Shown here: positions 1-6,460 of the stretch, in pieces
Layout of the letters: each line of letters opens with the position of its first letter
How positions within the stretch are numbered: the first letter of the stretch is position 1
Source of the DNA: an uncultured Bacteroidia bacterium
GTDB taxonomy: Bacteria > Bacteroidota > Bacteroidia > Bacteroidales > UBA932
Assembly: GCA_902795785.1 (NCBI GenBank)
Contig: CADBMK010000105.1
Coordinates: 1 to 10,988 of the forward strand
Length of the DNA stretch: 10,988 bases
Direction: 5' to 3'
The notes under the pieces: model-generated
The model's database searches: none
Told to the model about the DNA's origin: nothing
What the model saw: only the letters and a program-made list of their open reading frames with translations
Made by a program: the position numbers and the translations under genes

Positions 1-230
1 ATCAACCCAACAATCTGAAAATGCCTGATTACATCAGATTTGACATAGGCTATTTCAGAAACTGGACAAGCGCTTCAGGAAAGATAAAGTATCATCTTCA
101 GGCTGGCGTTTACAACCTTTTGAACAGGCACAACCCTTTTATGCTGATGTTTGACGATGATTCCAAGCAGTGGCAGGAGTTATCACTTATACCAATTATG
201 CCGAACATGTCATTCAGAGTAGAGTTTTAG
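1..230 (+). CDS. TonB-dependent outer-membrane receptor, C-terminal end only (partial)
   Basis: The frame is open from the window edge (first full codon at base 3) to a TAG at 228-230, so only the last 75 or so residues are present and the real start lies upstream. What is seen: alternating polar and hydrophobic residues as in the last beta strands of an outer-membrane barrel, the element YNLLNRHNPFM (a Bacteroidota TonB-receptor signature near the end of the barrel), then SLIPIMPNMSFRVEF, with the terminal Phe expected for BAM-dependent outer-membrane insertion. Family knowledge: such receptors import siderophores, glycans or peptides using TonB energy. The substrate cannot be told from this fragment. 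The internal ATG at 21 is not a plausible start because the barrel pattern runs through it. No intrinsic terminator with a T-tract follows. Confidence 0.82.
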   Translation, partial: QPNNLKMPDYIRFDIGYFRNWTSASGKIKYHLQAGVYNLLNRHNPFMLMFDDDSKQWQELSLIPIMPNMSFRVEF

Positions 231-231
231 A

Positions 232-263
232 CTTGTAAATTAGATTAATTATCAGTATATTAG
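232..263 (+). promoter_or_regulatory. Candidate Bacteroidota promoter for the WG-repeat gene pair
   Basis: CTTG at 232-235 is followed by 20 bases and then TATATTAG at 256-263, which matches the Bacteroidota -33/-7 form (TTTG or TTG, then TAnnTTTG) with one mismatch in the -7 TTTG. Transcription would begin about 268-270, some 28 bases before the ATG at 298. Confidence 0.45.
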
Positions 264-298
264 GACAGATAAGACAACACTAACCATTATCTGTCCTA
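261..298. repeat. 12-bp perfect inverted repeat abutting a start codon
   Basis: TAGGACAGATAA (261-272) and TTATCTGTCCTA (287-298) are exact reverse complements separated by 14 bases. The right arm ends on the A of the ATG start codon and the left arm overlaps the candidate -7 box at 256-263. No T-tract follows, so it is a poor intrinsic terminator for the receptor gene upstream. A DNA operator, or a hairpin blocking the start codon in read-through transcripts, are the two readings. Confidence 0.6.
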
Positions 299-2286
299 TG
301 AAACGCATAGTATTCCTGTGGCTTTTACTTGCTGTTTCAGCCACATCATTCGGACAAAGCGGCCTGTCTCAGGGACAAGCCTACGTGAATCCGTCCGCCA
401 ATCCGGGGACAACTTACAAGACCTGTGACCACTGCGGTATCAGGATGGGCAACATCACATATCCGTGGCAACACGAGACATGGTGTCCTTACTACAGACC
501 GAAGAACAGCGGAAGCGGAGGCAGCACGATTTCACTTGGGAAAAGCACCACCAATGCAATGACGGCCCTTGCAACTGCTGCTGCCGGAGAACTGATCTCG
601 AACGCAATCACAAACTGGCTGGACCCAGGCAAGGGGGACAACAACAGATACGACAACACGAACTTTGGCGGCAAGGTCAAATTCTACACATCATCGCAGA
701 GGGAGGACGACCACACCTGCGTAGTGCTCTCTGACCGCAGCACCGGAAAACTGGGAATATGGCATAATGCCTACGTATTCTACTCGGCCAGTCCAAACTC
801 ACCGTCACACATGCAGGTATCGGGATTCTGGGTAATCAGGCCTCAATACGACAAAATCTACATGAGTCTGTTCGACGATACCCATCCGTATGCAATCTGC
901 GGCGCAGAATCCAGGGACAAGAAAGGCAATGAGCAGTGGAAATGGAACGTTTACGAATTCGGTCTGGGTTCTTACTGCAACAAAGGGCATTGTGCACTCA
1001 TTTCAGAGATTGAAGGAACGGACATCCACTTCAACCTGTCAAGCAATACGGTGGCTATGGCCAATCAGGACGGCAGATGGGGCGTATGGAAGGTGGGACG
1101 CCCGCCGATGGACAAACTCAAGAAAGCCAGGCTCTGGCTCAACGAATCCGTACCGCCACAGTACGACAGCGTGACCGTCTGGAGCAACTGCGTTGACATT
1201 TGGAAGGGCGGCCGCGCAGGCATGATTGACGAGAACGGAAAAGAAATCATCCCAGCCGAGTATTATAAGATAGGCACCATCGTGGGCCCTAACCGCTGGG
1301 CATACGCGCAGAAGGAAAAGAACGGTGACTTCGGAGTCATAAACGACAGGAACCAGGTCTGCGTTCCGTTTGAATACGATGCCATAAGCGTCAACGCCGA
1401 GGGCGTGGGAGTAGGTGCCGACGGACGCTTTGGAGCGTACTTCAAAGACGGCAGCAAGACAGGCCTCATCTGGACTGAGATGCCGGTGTTCAACAAGGAC
1501 GGATACATCTTCAAGGTAGAAAGCGGATACGGATACAAGGCCTTCAAGAACAATACGGAATTGAAGCCGGAATTCGAGTCCATCACCTTCGAGGAGGTGA
1601 AAGACACCAAGTATCTGGCCAATTTGGTGGCGCCGAAGGTATCGAAAAAGAAAGTCATCGCCGCCAAGAAGGGCGGACTGTGGGGCGTATACGCCATGAA
1701 CGGAGACGAGGTCATCAGCCCGCTGATCGTGAAAAGGGATAGGGTCGGATACTTTATAAGCAGCCTGCCGTTCACATCTTTCCGCTACAGGTGGAAGGAT
1801 AAGGCAGACGAGTTGAGTTCAACGCGTGGAGAGTTCGAAACACAGGCAGACTTCGAAGCCCGGAACACTGACCCTAAATTGAAGGAAGCGTATCTTCAGA
1901 AGGCAAGGAAGCAATTTGAACGGGAGTTCATGACAGAACGCATCCGAAAGGCCGTAAGCCAGAAGGACGGACTTTCCCTCGATTGGGGCAATTACGATAT
2001 GGACAGCCAGTCATTCCCATTTGCATGCTCCGTATCTCCGATCCCTCTGTACGAAATTGCCGTTCCGCTGACAGACGCTCCGACATTCAAGGAAACAGTA
2101 AAGACGGCCAGGCCGACGGATCTTCTCAGGACAATGTCATTCTTCATCTACAAGGACTTTGTCACAGTTGCGGAGTTTACCGTGACGCTACCGTCCGGAA
2201 AGGTTTTCCACTACAGAAACCCTGGGCTTGACGATATGAAGAACCGCACAGGAGACACCATCGTTAAATACACTGATTTATATTAA
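298..2286 (+). CDS. Exported WG-repeat protein of unknown function
   Basis: 662 residues. Residues 1-19 form a Sec signal peptide (Lys-Arg, a Leu-rich core, cleavage likely after SFG), so the protein is exported to the periplasm or outer membrane. Residues 43-63 hold a C-x2-C-x12-H-x3-C cluster (C43, C46, H59, C63) that could bind a metal. A Gly/Ser linker and an Ala-rich amphipathic stretch (about 84-108) follow. From about 142 to 475 there are degenerate WG-type repeats, for example GKLGIW (150-155), GRWGVW near 260, GRAGMID near 305, GDFGVI near 343, GRFGAY near 376 and GLWGVY near 460. WG repeats are thought to form beta structure used in binding. The C-terminal part (about 495-662) is charged and resembles the tail domain with a (K/R)GEFET motif seen in some Bacteroidota secreted proteins. 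No catalytic motif was recognised. The next gene starts 21 bases downstream, so the two are probably co-transcribed. Confidence 0.75.
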   Translation: MKRIVFLWLLLAVSATSFGQSGLSQGQAYVNPSANPGTTYKTCDHCGIRMGNITYPWQHETWCPYYRPKNSGSGGSTISLGKSTTNAMTALATAAAGELISNAITNWLDPGKGDNNRYDNTNFGGKVKFYTSSQREDDHTCVVLSDRSTGKLGIWHNAYVFYSASPNSPSHMQVSGFWVIRPQYDKIYMSLFDDTHPYAICGAESRDKKGNEQWKWNVYEFGLGSYCNKGHCALISEIEGTDIHFNLSSNTVAMANQDGRWGVWKVGRPPMDKLKKARLWLNESVPPQYDSVTVWSNCVDIWKGGRAGMIDENGKEIIPAEYYKIGTIVGPNRWAYAQKEKNGDFGVINDRNQVCVPFEYDAISVNAEGVGVGADGRFGAYFKDGSKTGLIWTEMPVFNKDGYIFKVESGYGYKAFKNNTELKPEFESITFEEVKDTKYLANLVAPKVSKKKVIAAKKGGLWGVYAMNGDEVISPLIVKRDRVGYFISSLPFTSFRYRWKDKADELSSTRGEFETQADFEARNTDPKLKEAYLQKARKQFEREFMTERIRKAVSQKDGLSLDWGNYDMDSQSFPFACSVSPIPLYEIAVPLTDAPTFKETVKTARPTDLLRTMSFFIYKDFVTVAEFTVTLPSGKVFHYRNPGLDDMKNRTGDTIVKYTDLY

Positions 2287-2307
2287 TAACTGATAATACG
2301 CATTGAT

Positions 2308-3045
2308 ATGAAAAAGCTTTTATTCTTGTTCGCAGCAATGCTGCTGGGGTTCCCTCTCTTAAGTCAGGAAACCGACAGTTTTATCGAAGACATGCAATAC
2401 TGGAAATCGGGCAATTACGAGATAAAACTGTCCCCGAAAAATTATAAATACGCTTACTACCACGGCCATCTGGCAGGAATCCAGAATGTGGTCACCGGAA
2501 AATGGGTCCTTGAGCCCATACAGAAAAAGTCCGTCGGCAGCTGGTGGGTGCCACGCTTTGAAAAGACCGAGCCTCAGGCAAAATACACGCCGCACGAAGC
2601 CAGCGCAGGCATAAGGTTCCTGGACAACTACCACCCTGCATTCCACGGATGCGTACGTATCGACGAAGCCAGTCAGTGGGACAAAGATGCCAACTACCCT
2701 TCACGTGCGTGGTTCCTGTTCGGATTATGTGGAATATTCAAGATTGAGAACGATCAGTTGGTTCCAATCATCAGAGGCAGCAAATCTGTGGAGGATGTCT
2801 ATAGAATGGGATATTACTACAGTTATTTCACACCTATCGGCAAATTCCCGCTGATTGTTGGAATATACAAGAAGAACGGGGAGAAATGCTACGATATCTT
2901 CAACGCACAGGGAAAACGTCTGTACACCGACGTGAAATCATACAAGCAGAACGAGGATAAGACTATCCTTACCCTTGTAACCGCAGAAGACCAGACGCTT
3001 CTGATTGATACTGACGGCAAGATTGAAGAGGCCGAAGAAGAATAA
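2308..3045 (+). CDS. Exported hypothetical protein, 245 residues
   Basis: I do not recognise this family. Residues 1-19 (two Lys, then a Leu/Phe-rich core, cleavage probably after LLS) form a signal peptide, so the product is likely periplasmic or surface-exposed. The mature protein is rich in Tyr and Trp and has short beta-like units resembling degenerate WG repeats: GHLAGIQNVVTGKWVLEPI near residue 53, a GLCGIFKIEN unit near 140 and YDIFNAQGKRLYTD near 199. It ends in an acidic tail (EEAEEE). It follows the WG-repeat gene by 21 bases on the same strand with no promoter or terminator between them, and the hairpin at 3066-3097 lies just beyond its stop. Inference: the two are a co-expressed pair of surface or periplasmic binding proteins, perhaps diverged from the same repeat architecture. 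Confidence 0.65.
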   Translation: MKKLLFLFAAMLLGFPLLSQETDSFIEDMQYWKSGNYEIKLSPKNYKYAYYHGHLAGIQNVVTGKWVLEPIQKKSVGSWWVPRFEKTEPQAKYTPHEASAGIRFLDNYHPAFHGCVRIDEASQWDKDANYPSRAWFLFGLCGIFKIENDQLVPIIRGSKSVEDVYRMGYYYSYFTPIGKFPLIVGIYKKNGEKCYDIFNAQGKRLYTDVKSYKQNEDKTILTLVTAEDQTLLIDTDGKIEEAEEE

Positions 3046-3058
3046 TCCAACATATCCA

Positions 3059-3089
3059 TTTGAGGTAAACGGACAAAAAATTATTTTTG
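3059..3089 (+). promoter_or_regulatory. Promoter for the glycine-lipid acyltransferase genes
   Basis: TTTG at 3059-3062, 19 bases, then TATTTTTG at 3082-3089: an exact match to the Bacteroidota -33/-7 consensus. The same -7 box and the same 19-base spacing are found before asd (9762-9792). The -7 box lies in the loop and right arm of the terminator-like hairpin 3066-3097. Transcription would start near 3095, leaving a leader of roughly 13 bases before the ATG at 3108. Confidence 0.65.
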
Positions 3090-3097
3090 TCCGTTTA
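3066..3097 (+). terminator. Hairpin ending the exported-protein pair
   Basis: A 14-bp perfect stem, TAAACGGACAAAAA (3066-3079) with TTTTTGTCCGTTTA (3084-3097), closed by the loop ATTA, 20 bases after the stop at 3045. The tail TTATTTC is only moderately T-rich, so termination efficiency is uncertain. The element also overlaps the promoter of the next gene. Confidence 0.65.
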
Positions 3098-3107
3098 TTA
3101 TTTCACT

Positions 3108-3917
3108 ATGGCTATAGATCAGACAATAGATATCGGAAAGATTCTCGAGAAGAAAACCGGAAAGAAACTGCCGGGATTTGTCTTGAGACTTGTCAAGTCA
3201 TTCATTCATCAGGACTACATAAACGGATACCTATCCAACCCCGGAGAGGGAAAGAGATTCTTTCTTGACATCATGGATTATATGCACCTGAAAGTGAATG
3301 TCAGGGGATGGGAGAACCTGAATATTGCTCCGGAAGGGACGCGATTCACCTTTGCATCAAACCATCCGCTGGGCGGAGTGGATGCAATCACCCTGCAGGG
3401 ACTCCTTTGGGACCACTTTGACGAGGCTCCGGGAATTATGGCCAACGATTTCCTGATGAACCTTCCGGCCGTAGCGGAGATTGGAGTGGGTATAAACAAG
3501 ACCGGAGGTCAGGCGAGGAATCTTGGAGAACAGATTAAGGGCCTTTTCCACAGCGATAAGAACGTCCTTATCTTTCCTTCCGGAAAATGTTCCAGGATGA
3601 TTGACGGCCAGATTCAGGATCCGCAGTGGACCAAGACCTTTGTCAAGATGAGCGTGGAATCAGGAAGGTGGATAGTCCCGGTCCGTTTCGTTGGAGAGAA
3701 CTCAAAGCGTTTCTACAGACTTGACAGACTGTTCAACCGCCTAGGCATCAGGTTCAACATTGGCATGGCGCTTCTTCCGGACGAACTATACAGGGCCAGG
3801 GGCAAGAGTTTCGAGATTATAATCGGAGCCCCTATCCCTCCGGAGCAGATCGACAGTTCAAAAACGGCGCTTGAATGGGCCAATGTGCTAAGAGATAAGG
3901 TATACAGCCTGAAATAA
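3108..3917 (+). CDS. glsA: PlsC-like O-acyltransferase, probable glycine-lipid O-acyltransferase GlsA
   Basis: 269 residues from ATG 3108. The frame can be opened at a TTG at 3087, but that codon lies inside the upstream hairpin and -7 box and would not be transcribed from that promoter. Lysophospholipid-acyltransferase motifs are visible: the catalytic His/Asp block NHPLGGVD (H86, D92), FPSGKCSR (156-163) in the position of the acceptor-binding FPEG-type motif, and IVPVRFVGEN as the last block. The spacing is H-x5-D rather than the usual H-x4-D. Family knowledge: in Bacteroides, GlsA adds an acyl chain to the 3-hydroxyl of N-(3-hydroxyacyl)glycine, giving the diacylated glycine lipid at the inner membrane. 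The GNAT gene 50 bases downstream supports this role over ordinary PlsC phosphatidate synthesis, which remains the alternative. There is no transmembrane segment, so a peripheral membrane protein is expected. Confidence 0.78.
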   Translation: MAIDQTIDIGKILEKKTGKKLPGFVLRLVKSFIHQDYINGYLSNPGEGKRFFLDIMDYMHLKVNVRGWENLNIAPEGTRFTFASNHPLGGVDAITLQGLLWDHFDEAPGIMANDFLMNLPAVAEIGVGINKTGGQARNLGEQIKGLFHSDKNVLIFPSGKCSRMIDGQIQDPQWTKTFVKMSVESGRWIVPVRFVGENSKRFYRLDRLFNRLGIRFNIGMALLPDELYRARGKSFEIIIGAPIPPEQIDSSKTALEWANVLRDKVYSLK

Positions 3918-3931
3918 TATTGAAATTTGAG

Positions 3932-3939
3932 TATATTCG
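3932..3939 (+). promoter_or_regulatory. Weak -7-like box before glsB
   Basis: TATATTCG matches TAnnTTTG except at one base and sits 28 bases before the ATG at 3968. No TTG or TTTG is at the right distance upstream, so it may be an internal weak promoter or chance. Read-through from the promoter at 3059-3089 is the simpler source of expression. Confidence 0.22.
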
Positions 3940-3967
3940 CAGGATTTAATTATCTAACGAACACCAT

Positions 3968-5044
3968 ATGGAAAAGATAATCGATCCAATCGACATCGAA
4001 CTTATCAAGAAAGAGCTCACCCCGGAAAGGAAACTCGGAGATACCAACAAGGGCAACAACGAACTCTATATCGTTGACTGGTTCAACGCTCCGAACACAG
4101 TAAAGGAAATCGGACGACTCAGGGAAGTATCCTACAGGGACGCCGGAGCAAGTTCAGGCAAGAGCATGGACCTGGATGAGTACGATACGATGGAGAACCC
4201 ATACCAGCAGTTGATTGTATGGGACCCTGATAATCAGGCGATTATCGGCGGATACAGATTCATTCTCGGCAGCAATGTCAAGATATCTGAAGATGGCCAA
4301 CCGATGATAACCTCTTCTCATCTGTATAAATTCTCGGATGATTTCATTAAGAACTACCTTCCTCACGTAATGGAACTCGGAAGGTCATTCGTAACGCCGG
4401 AATACCAGAGTTCAAAGGCCGGATCAAAGTCCATTTTCACGATGGACAACCTTTGGGACGGTATCACCTACGTTATTCTCGAGCACCCGAGCATAATGTA
4501 TTTCCTTGGTAAGATGACAATCTATCCAAGTTACAACAAGACAGCAAGGAACCTCATCATACACTTCCTCAAAAAGCACTTTAATGACAAGGACGGACTC
4601 GTAAGACCTAAGAAATCCCTTAGGGTAAGCGACAATCCGGAACTTATGGACCTCATCCTCTGCGAGGACGACCTCAACAAGGACCTCCGTCTTCTGAAGG
4701 GTGCCGTTAGGAAACTCGGAACCAACATTCCTCCTCTTGTCAACTCATATATGGCGGCATCGTCATCACTCAAGATGCTAGGCTCCTGCATCAACGATGA
4801 ACTGGGAGACGCCATTGAGACCGGCATCATGATCTGCTTTGAGGATATATATGACGACAAGAGAAGCCGTCACATAGAAGCCTTCATCAACAACAAGGAA
4901 CTCAGGCTGGCAAAGCGTTATCCAAACACCATCCAGAGTATCAAGGACAAACTTCTTGTCAATCTCAAGAAAAGAAGACAGAGAGCGTTCCGTCATTTCA
5001 AGAAGCATCTTGGGAAAAGCAATCCGGACATCGAATTTATGTAG
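3968..5044 (+). CDS. glsB: GNAT-type N-acyltransferase, probable glycine N-acyltransferase GlsB
   Basis: 358 residues, ATG start. The N-terminal two thirds (about 33-200) carry an acyltransferase fold of the OlsB / COG3176 'hemolysin-like' type: an entry block with REVSYRDAG (52-60), the beta strand GGYRF (94-98) after a hydrophobic strand, and ELGRSFV (136-142), the block that corresponds to the E-L-x-R-x-x-V motif of ornithine-lipid N-acyltransferases. The C-terminal part (about 200-358) is family-specific and ends in a very basic helix (KKRRQR near residue 336), suited to acidic membranes or to acyl carrier protein. Family knowledge: Bacteroides GlsB joins a 3-hydroxyacyl group to glycine, making commendamide, the precursor of glycine lipids and of serine-glycine lipids (flavolipins). 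Adjacency to the PlsC-like gene gives both steps. An amine acceptor other than glycine, such as ornithine, cannot be ruled out from sequence. Confidence 0.78.
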   Translation: MEKIIDPIDIELIKKELTPERKLGDTNKGNNELYIVDWFNAPNTVKEIGRLREVSYRDAGASSGKSMDLDEYDTMENPYQQLIVWDPDNQAIIGGYRFILGSNVKISEDGQPMITSSHLYKFSDDFIKNYLPHVMELGRSFVTPEYQSSKAGSKSIFTMDNLWDGITYVILEHPSIMYFLGKMTIYPSYNKTARNLIIHFLKKHFNDKDGLVRPKKSLRVSDNPELMDLILCEDDLNKDLRLLKGAVRKLGTNIPPLVNSYMAASSSLKMLGSCINDELGDAIETGIMICFEDIYDDKRSRHIEAFINNKELRLAKRYPNTIQSIKDKLLVNLKKRRQRAFRHFKKHLGKSNPDIEFM

Positions 5045-5050
5045 TCTCTA

Positions 5051-5090
5051 TGTAATGTTCCCGAAATTTATTATATTAGAGGACATTACA
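5051..5090. repeat. Imperfect inverted repeat before the SDR gene
   Basis: TGTAATGT (5051-5058) pairs exactly with ACATTACA (5083-5090). Skipping one T at 5059 extends the stem by two more pairs (CC 5060-5061 with GG 5081-5082). The arms flank a TATATTAG box at 5072-5079. There is no T-tract after the right arm, so an operator or a poor terminator of glsB are both possible. Confidence 0.45.
5072..5079 (+). promoter_or_regulatory. Candidate -7 box for the SDR-rbr-dfx genes
   Basis: TATATTAG has the same sequence as the box at 256-263, is likewise followed closely by GGACA, and lies 22 bases before the ATG at 5102. No clear -33 TTG is seen 19-21 bases upstream, so a factor-dependent promoter or chance remain open. 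Confidence 0.3.
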
Positions 5091-5101
5091 AGACTGAGAC
5101 T

Positions 5102-5863
5102 ATGGATAAGATAGCATTAATCACAGGCGCAACAAGCGGAATAGGCGAAGCCATCGCCAGGCGGTTTGCCAAAGGAGGCTTCGACCTTATCATCACGGGG
5201 CGTAATGAGTCCAAGCTGAACGCTTTGAAAGAAGAATTCAGCAGAAAGGGCACGGATACCGTGGCGCTGGCATTCGACGTACAGTCAAGGGCGGAGGCCC
5301 AGAAGGCGCTCGGCACCCTCACCGGCAAGTGGGAGAACATCGACATCCTCATCAACAACGCAGGACTCGCAAGAGGTTTGGAACCGGAATATGAAGGCAA
5401 CTTCGAAGACTGGGACCAGATGATCGATACCAACATCAAGGGACTGCTCACTATGACCAGGCTGGTGGTTCCCGGAATGGTCAAAAAGAATCACGGACAC
5501 ATAATCAACATCGGCAGCGTAGCCGGTGATGCGGCATACGCGGGCGGCAACGTTTACTGCGCTACAAAGGCTGCGGTAAAAGCCATCACGGACGGTCTTA
5601 GGATAGACCTTGCCCATACGGCCGTCAGAGTCACCAACATCAAGCCAGGACTTGTCCAGACGAATTTCAGCAAAGTTCGCTTCCACGGTGACGAGGCCAG
5701 GGCCGACAAAGTCTACGAGGGCATCAAGCCGCTCACCGGAGAAGACATCGCCGATGTGGCATTTTACGCCGCAAGCGCACCTGAACACGTTCAAATTGCA
5801 GAAGTACTCGTACTTGCCACCCATCAGGCGAGCGGATCGGTAATAGTACGGGAACATAAATAA
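5102..5863 (+). CDS. Short-chain dehydrogenase/reductase (YdfG-like, NADP-type)
   Basis: 253 residues, the normal length for a classical SDR. All hallmarks are visible: the cofactor-binding TGATSGIG (8-15), an Arg after the second strand (GRN, 33-35) favouring NADP(H), NNAG (85-88), N111, and the catalytic S139, Y152 and K156 in the Y-x3-K motif. The overall pattern (GLARGLEP after NNAG, PGLVQTNF after the active site) is that of the YdfG group, which oxidises serine, allo-threonine and 3-hydroxy acids or reduces malonic semialdehyde. The exact substrate here is not known. It begins 57 bases after glsB, with its own possible promoter and a dyad, and ends 33 bases before rubrerythrin on the same strand, so it may be the first gene of a stress operon. 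A link to the hydroxylated acyl chains of glycine lipids is only a speculation from position. Confidence 0.88.
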   Translation: MDKIALITGATSGIGEAIARRFAKGGFDLIITGRNESKLNALKEEFSRKGTDTVALAFDVQSRAEAQKALGTLTGKWENIDILINNAGLARGLEPEYEGNFEDWDQMIDTNIKGLLTMTRLVVPGMVKKNHGHIINIGSVAGDAAYAGGNVYCATKAAVKAITDGLRIDLAHTAVRVTNIKPGLVQTNFSKVRFHGDEARADKVYEGIKPLTGEDIADVAFYAASAPEHVQIAEVLVLATHQASGSVIVREHK

Positions 5864-5896
5864 TTATCAATCACATTAAAAACTACAAAAAGAACT

Positions 5897-6436
5897 ATGG
5901 CTAACAAATATGCCGGCACCCAGACCGAGAAAAACCTGGAGGCTGCTTTCGCAGGCGAGAGTCAGGCCAGAAACAAGTACACATACTTTGCTTCAGTGGC
6001 AAAGAAGGAAGGCTACGAGCAGATTGCAGAACTTTTCCTGAAAACTGCCGACAACGAGAAGGAACACGCAAAGCTCTGGTTCAAGGAGCTCGAGGGCATC
6101 GGAGATACCGCCGCCAATCTTGCAGAAGCGGCTGCCGGTGAGAACTACGAGTGGACAGACATGTACGAGGGTTTTGCAAAGACTGCCGAAGAAGAAGGCT
6201 TCAAGGCTCTTGCAGCCAAGTTCCGCCTCGTAGCAGCCATCGAGAAACGCCACGAGGAGCGCTATCGCGCCCTTCTGAAGAACGTCGAGACCGCACAGGT
6301 ATTCGAGAAGAGTGAAGTCAAAGTATGGGAATGCCGCAACTGCGGTCATATCGTAGTGGGCACTAAGGCCCCTGAGGTATGCCCTACCTGCAACCACCCG
6401 AAGTCATACTTCGAGGTTCATATGGATAATTTCTAG
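5897..6436 (+). CDS. rbr: Rubrerythrin
   Basis: 179 residues. The product is a cytosolic peroxidase of anaerobes that reduces hydrogen peroxide to water with electrons from rubredoxin or NADH-linked partners. The N-terminal four-helix ferritin-like domain carries the diiron ligands: E21 (AGESQARN), E54 and H57 (E-x2-H), E85 and D88 in the block ENYEWTDMY, and E116 and H119 (E-x2-H) in the last helix. The C-terminal rubredoxin-like domain holds one Fe(Cys)4 site: C146-x2-C149 and C162-x2-C165. The order of domains is that of classical rubrerythrin, not reverse rubrerythrin. D88 stands where Desulfovibrio rubrerythrin has a Glu, a change that still provides a carboxylate ligand. dfx starts 24 bases downstream, giving a superoxide-to-peroxide-to-water relay. 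The A-rich run before the ATG is a typical Bacteroidota translation-start context without a Shine-Dalgarno sequence. Confidence 0.96.
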   Translation: MANKYAGTQTEKNLEAAFAGESQARNKYTYFASVAKKEGYEQIAELFLKTADNEKEHAKLWFKELEGIGDTAANLAEAAAGENYEWTDMYEGFAKTAEEEGFKALAAKFRLVAAIEKRHEERYRALLKNVETAQVFEKSEVKVWECRNCGHIVVGTKAPEVCPTCNHPKSYFEVHMDNF

Positions 6437-6460
6437 AAACAGCTTTAAATCTTACCCGTT

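Noticed and set aside
1263..1775. 170-codon open frame on the minus strand inside the WG-repeat gene
   Set aside because: The + strand protein has a signal peptide and repeats running through this stretch. The antisense product is low-complexity Ser/Pro/Leu.
3087..3107. Upstream TTG start that would lengthen the acyltransferase by seven residues
   Set aside because: The codon lies inside the terminator hairpin and the -7 box, so it would not be transcribed from the matching promoter. The ATG at 3108 begins a normal family N-terminus.
5285..5857. 190-codon open frame on the minus strand opposite the SDR gene
   Set aside because: It is a shadow of a complete SDR with every catalytic motif. 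Its own translation has no recognisable domain and a skewed composition.
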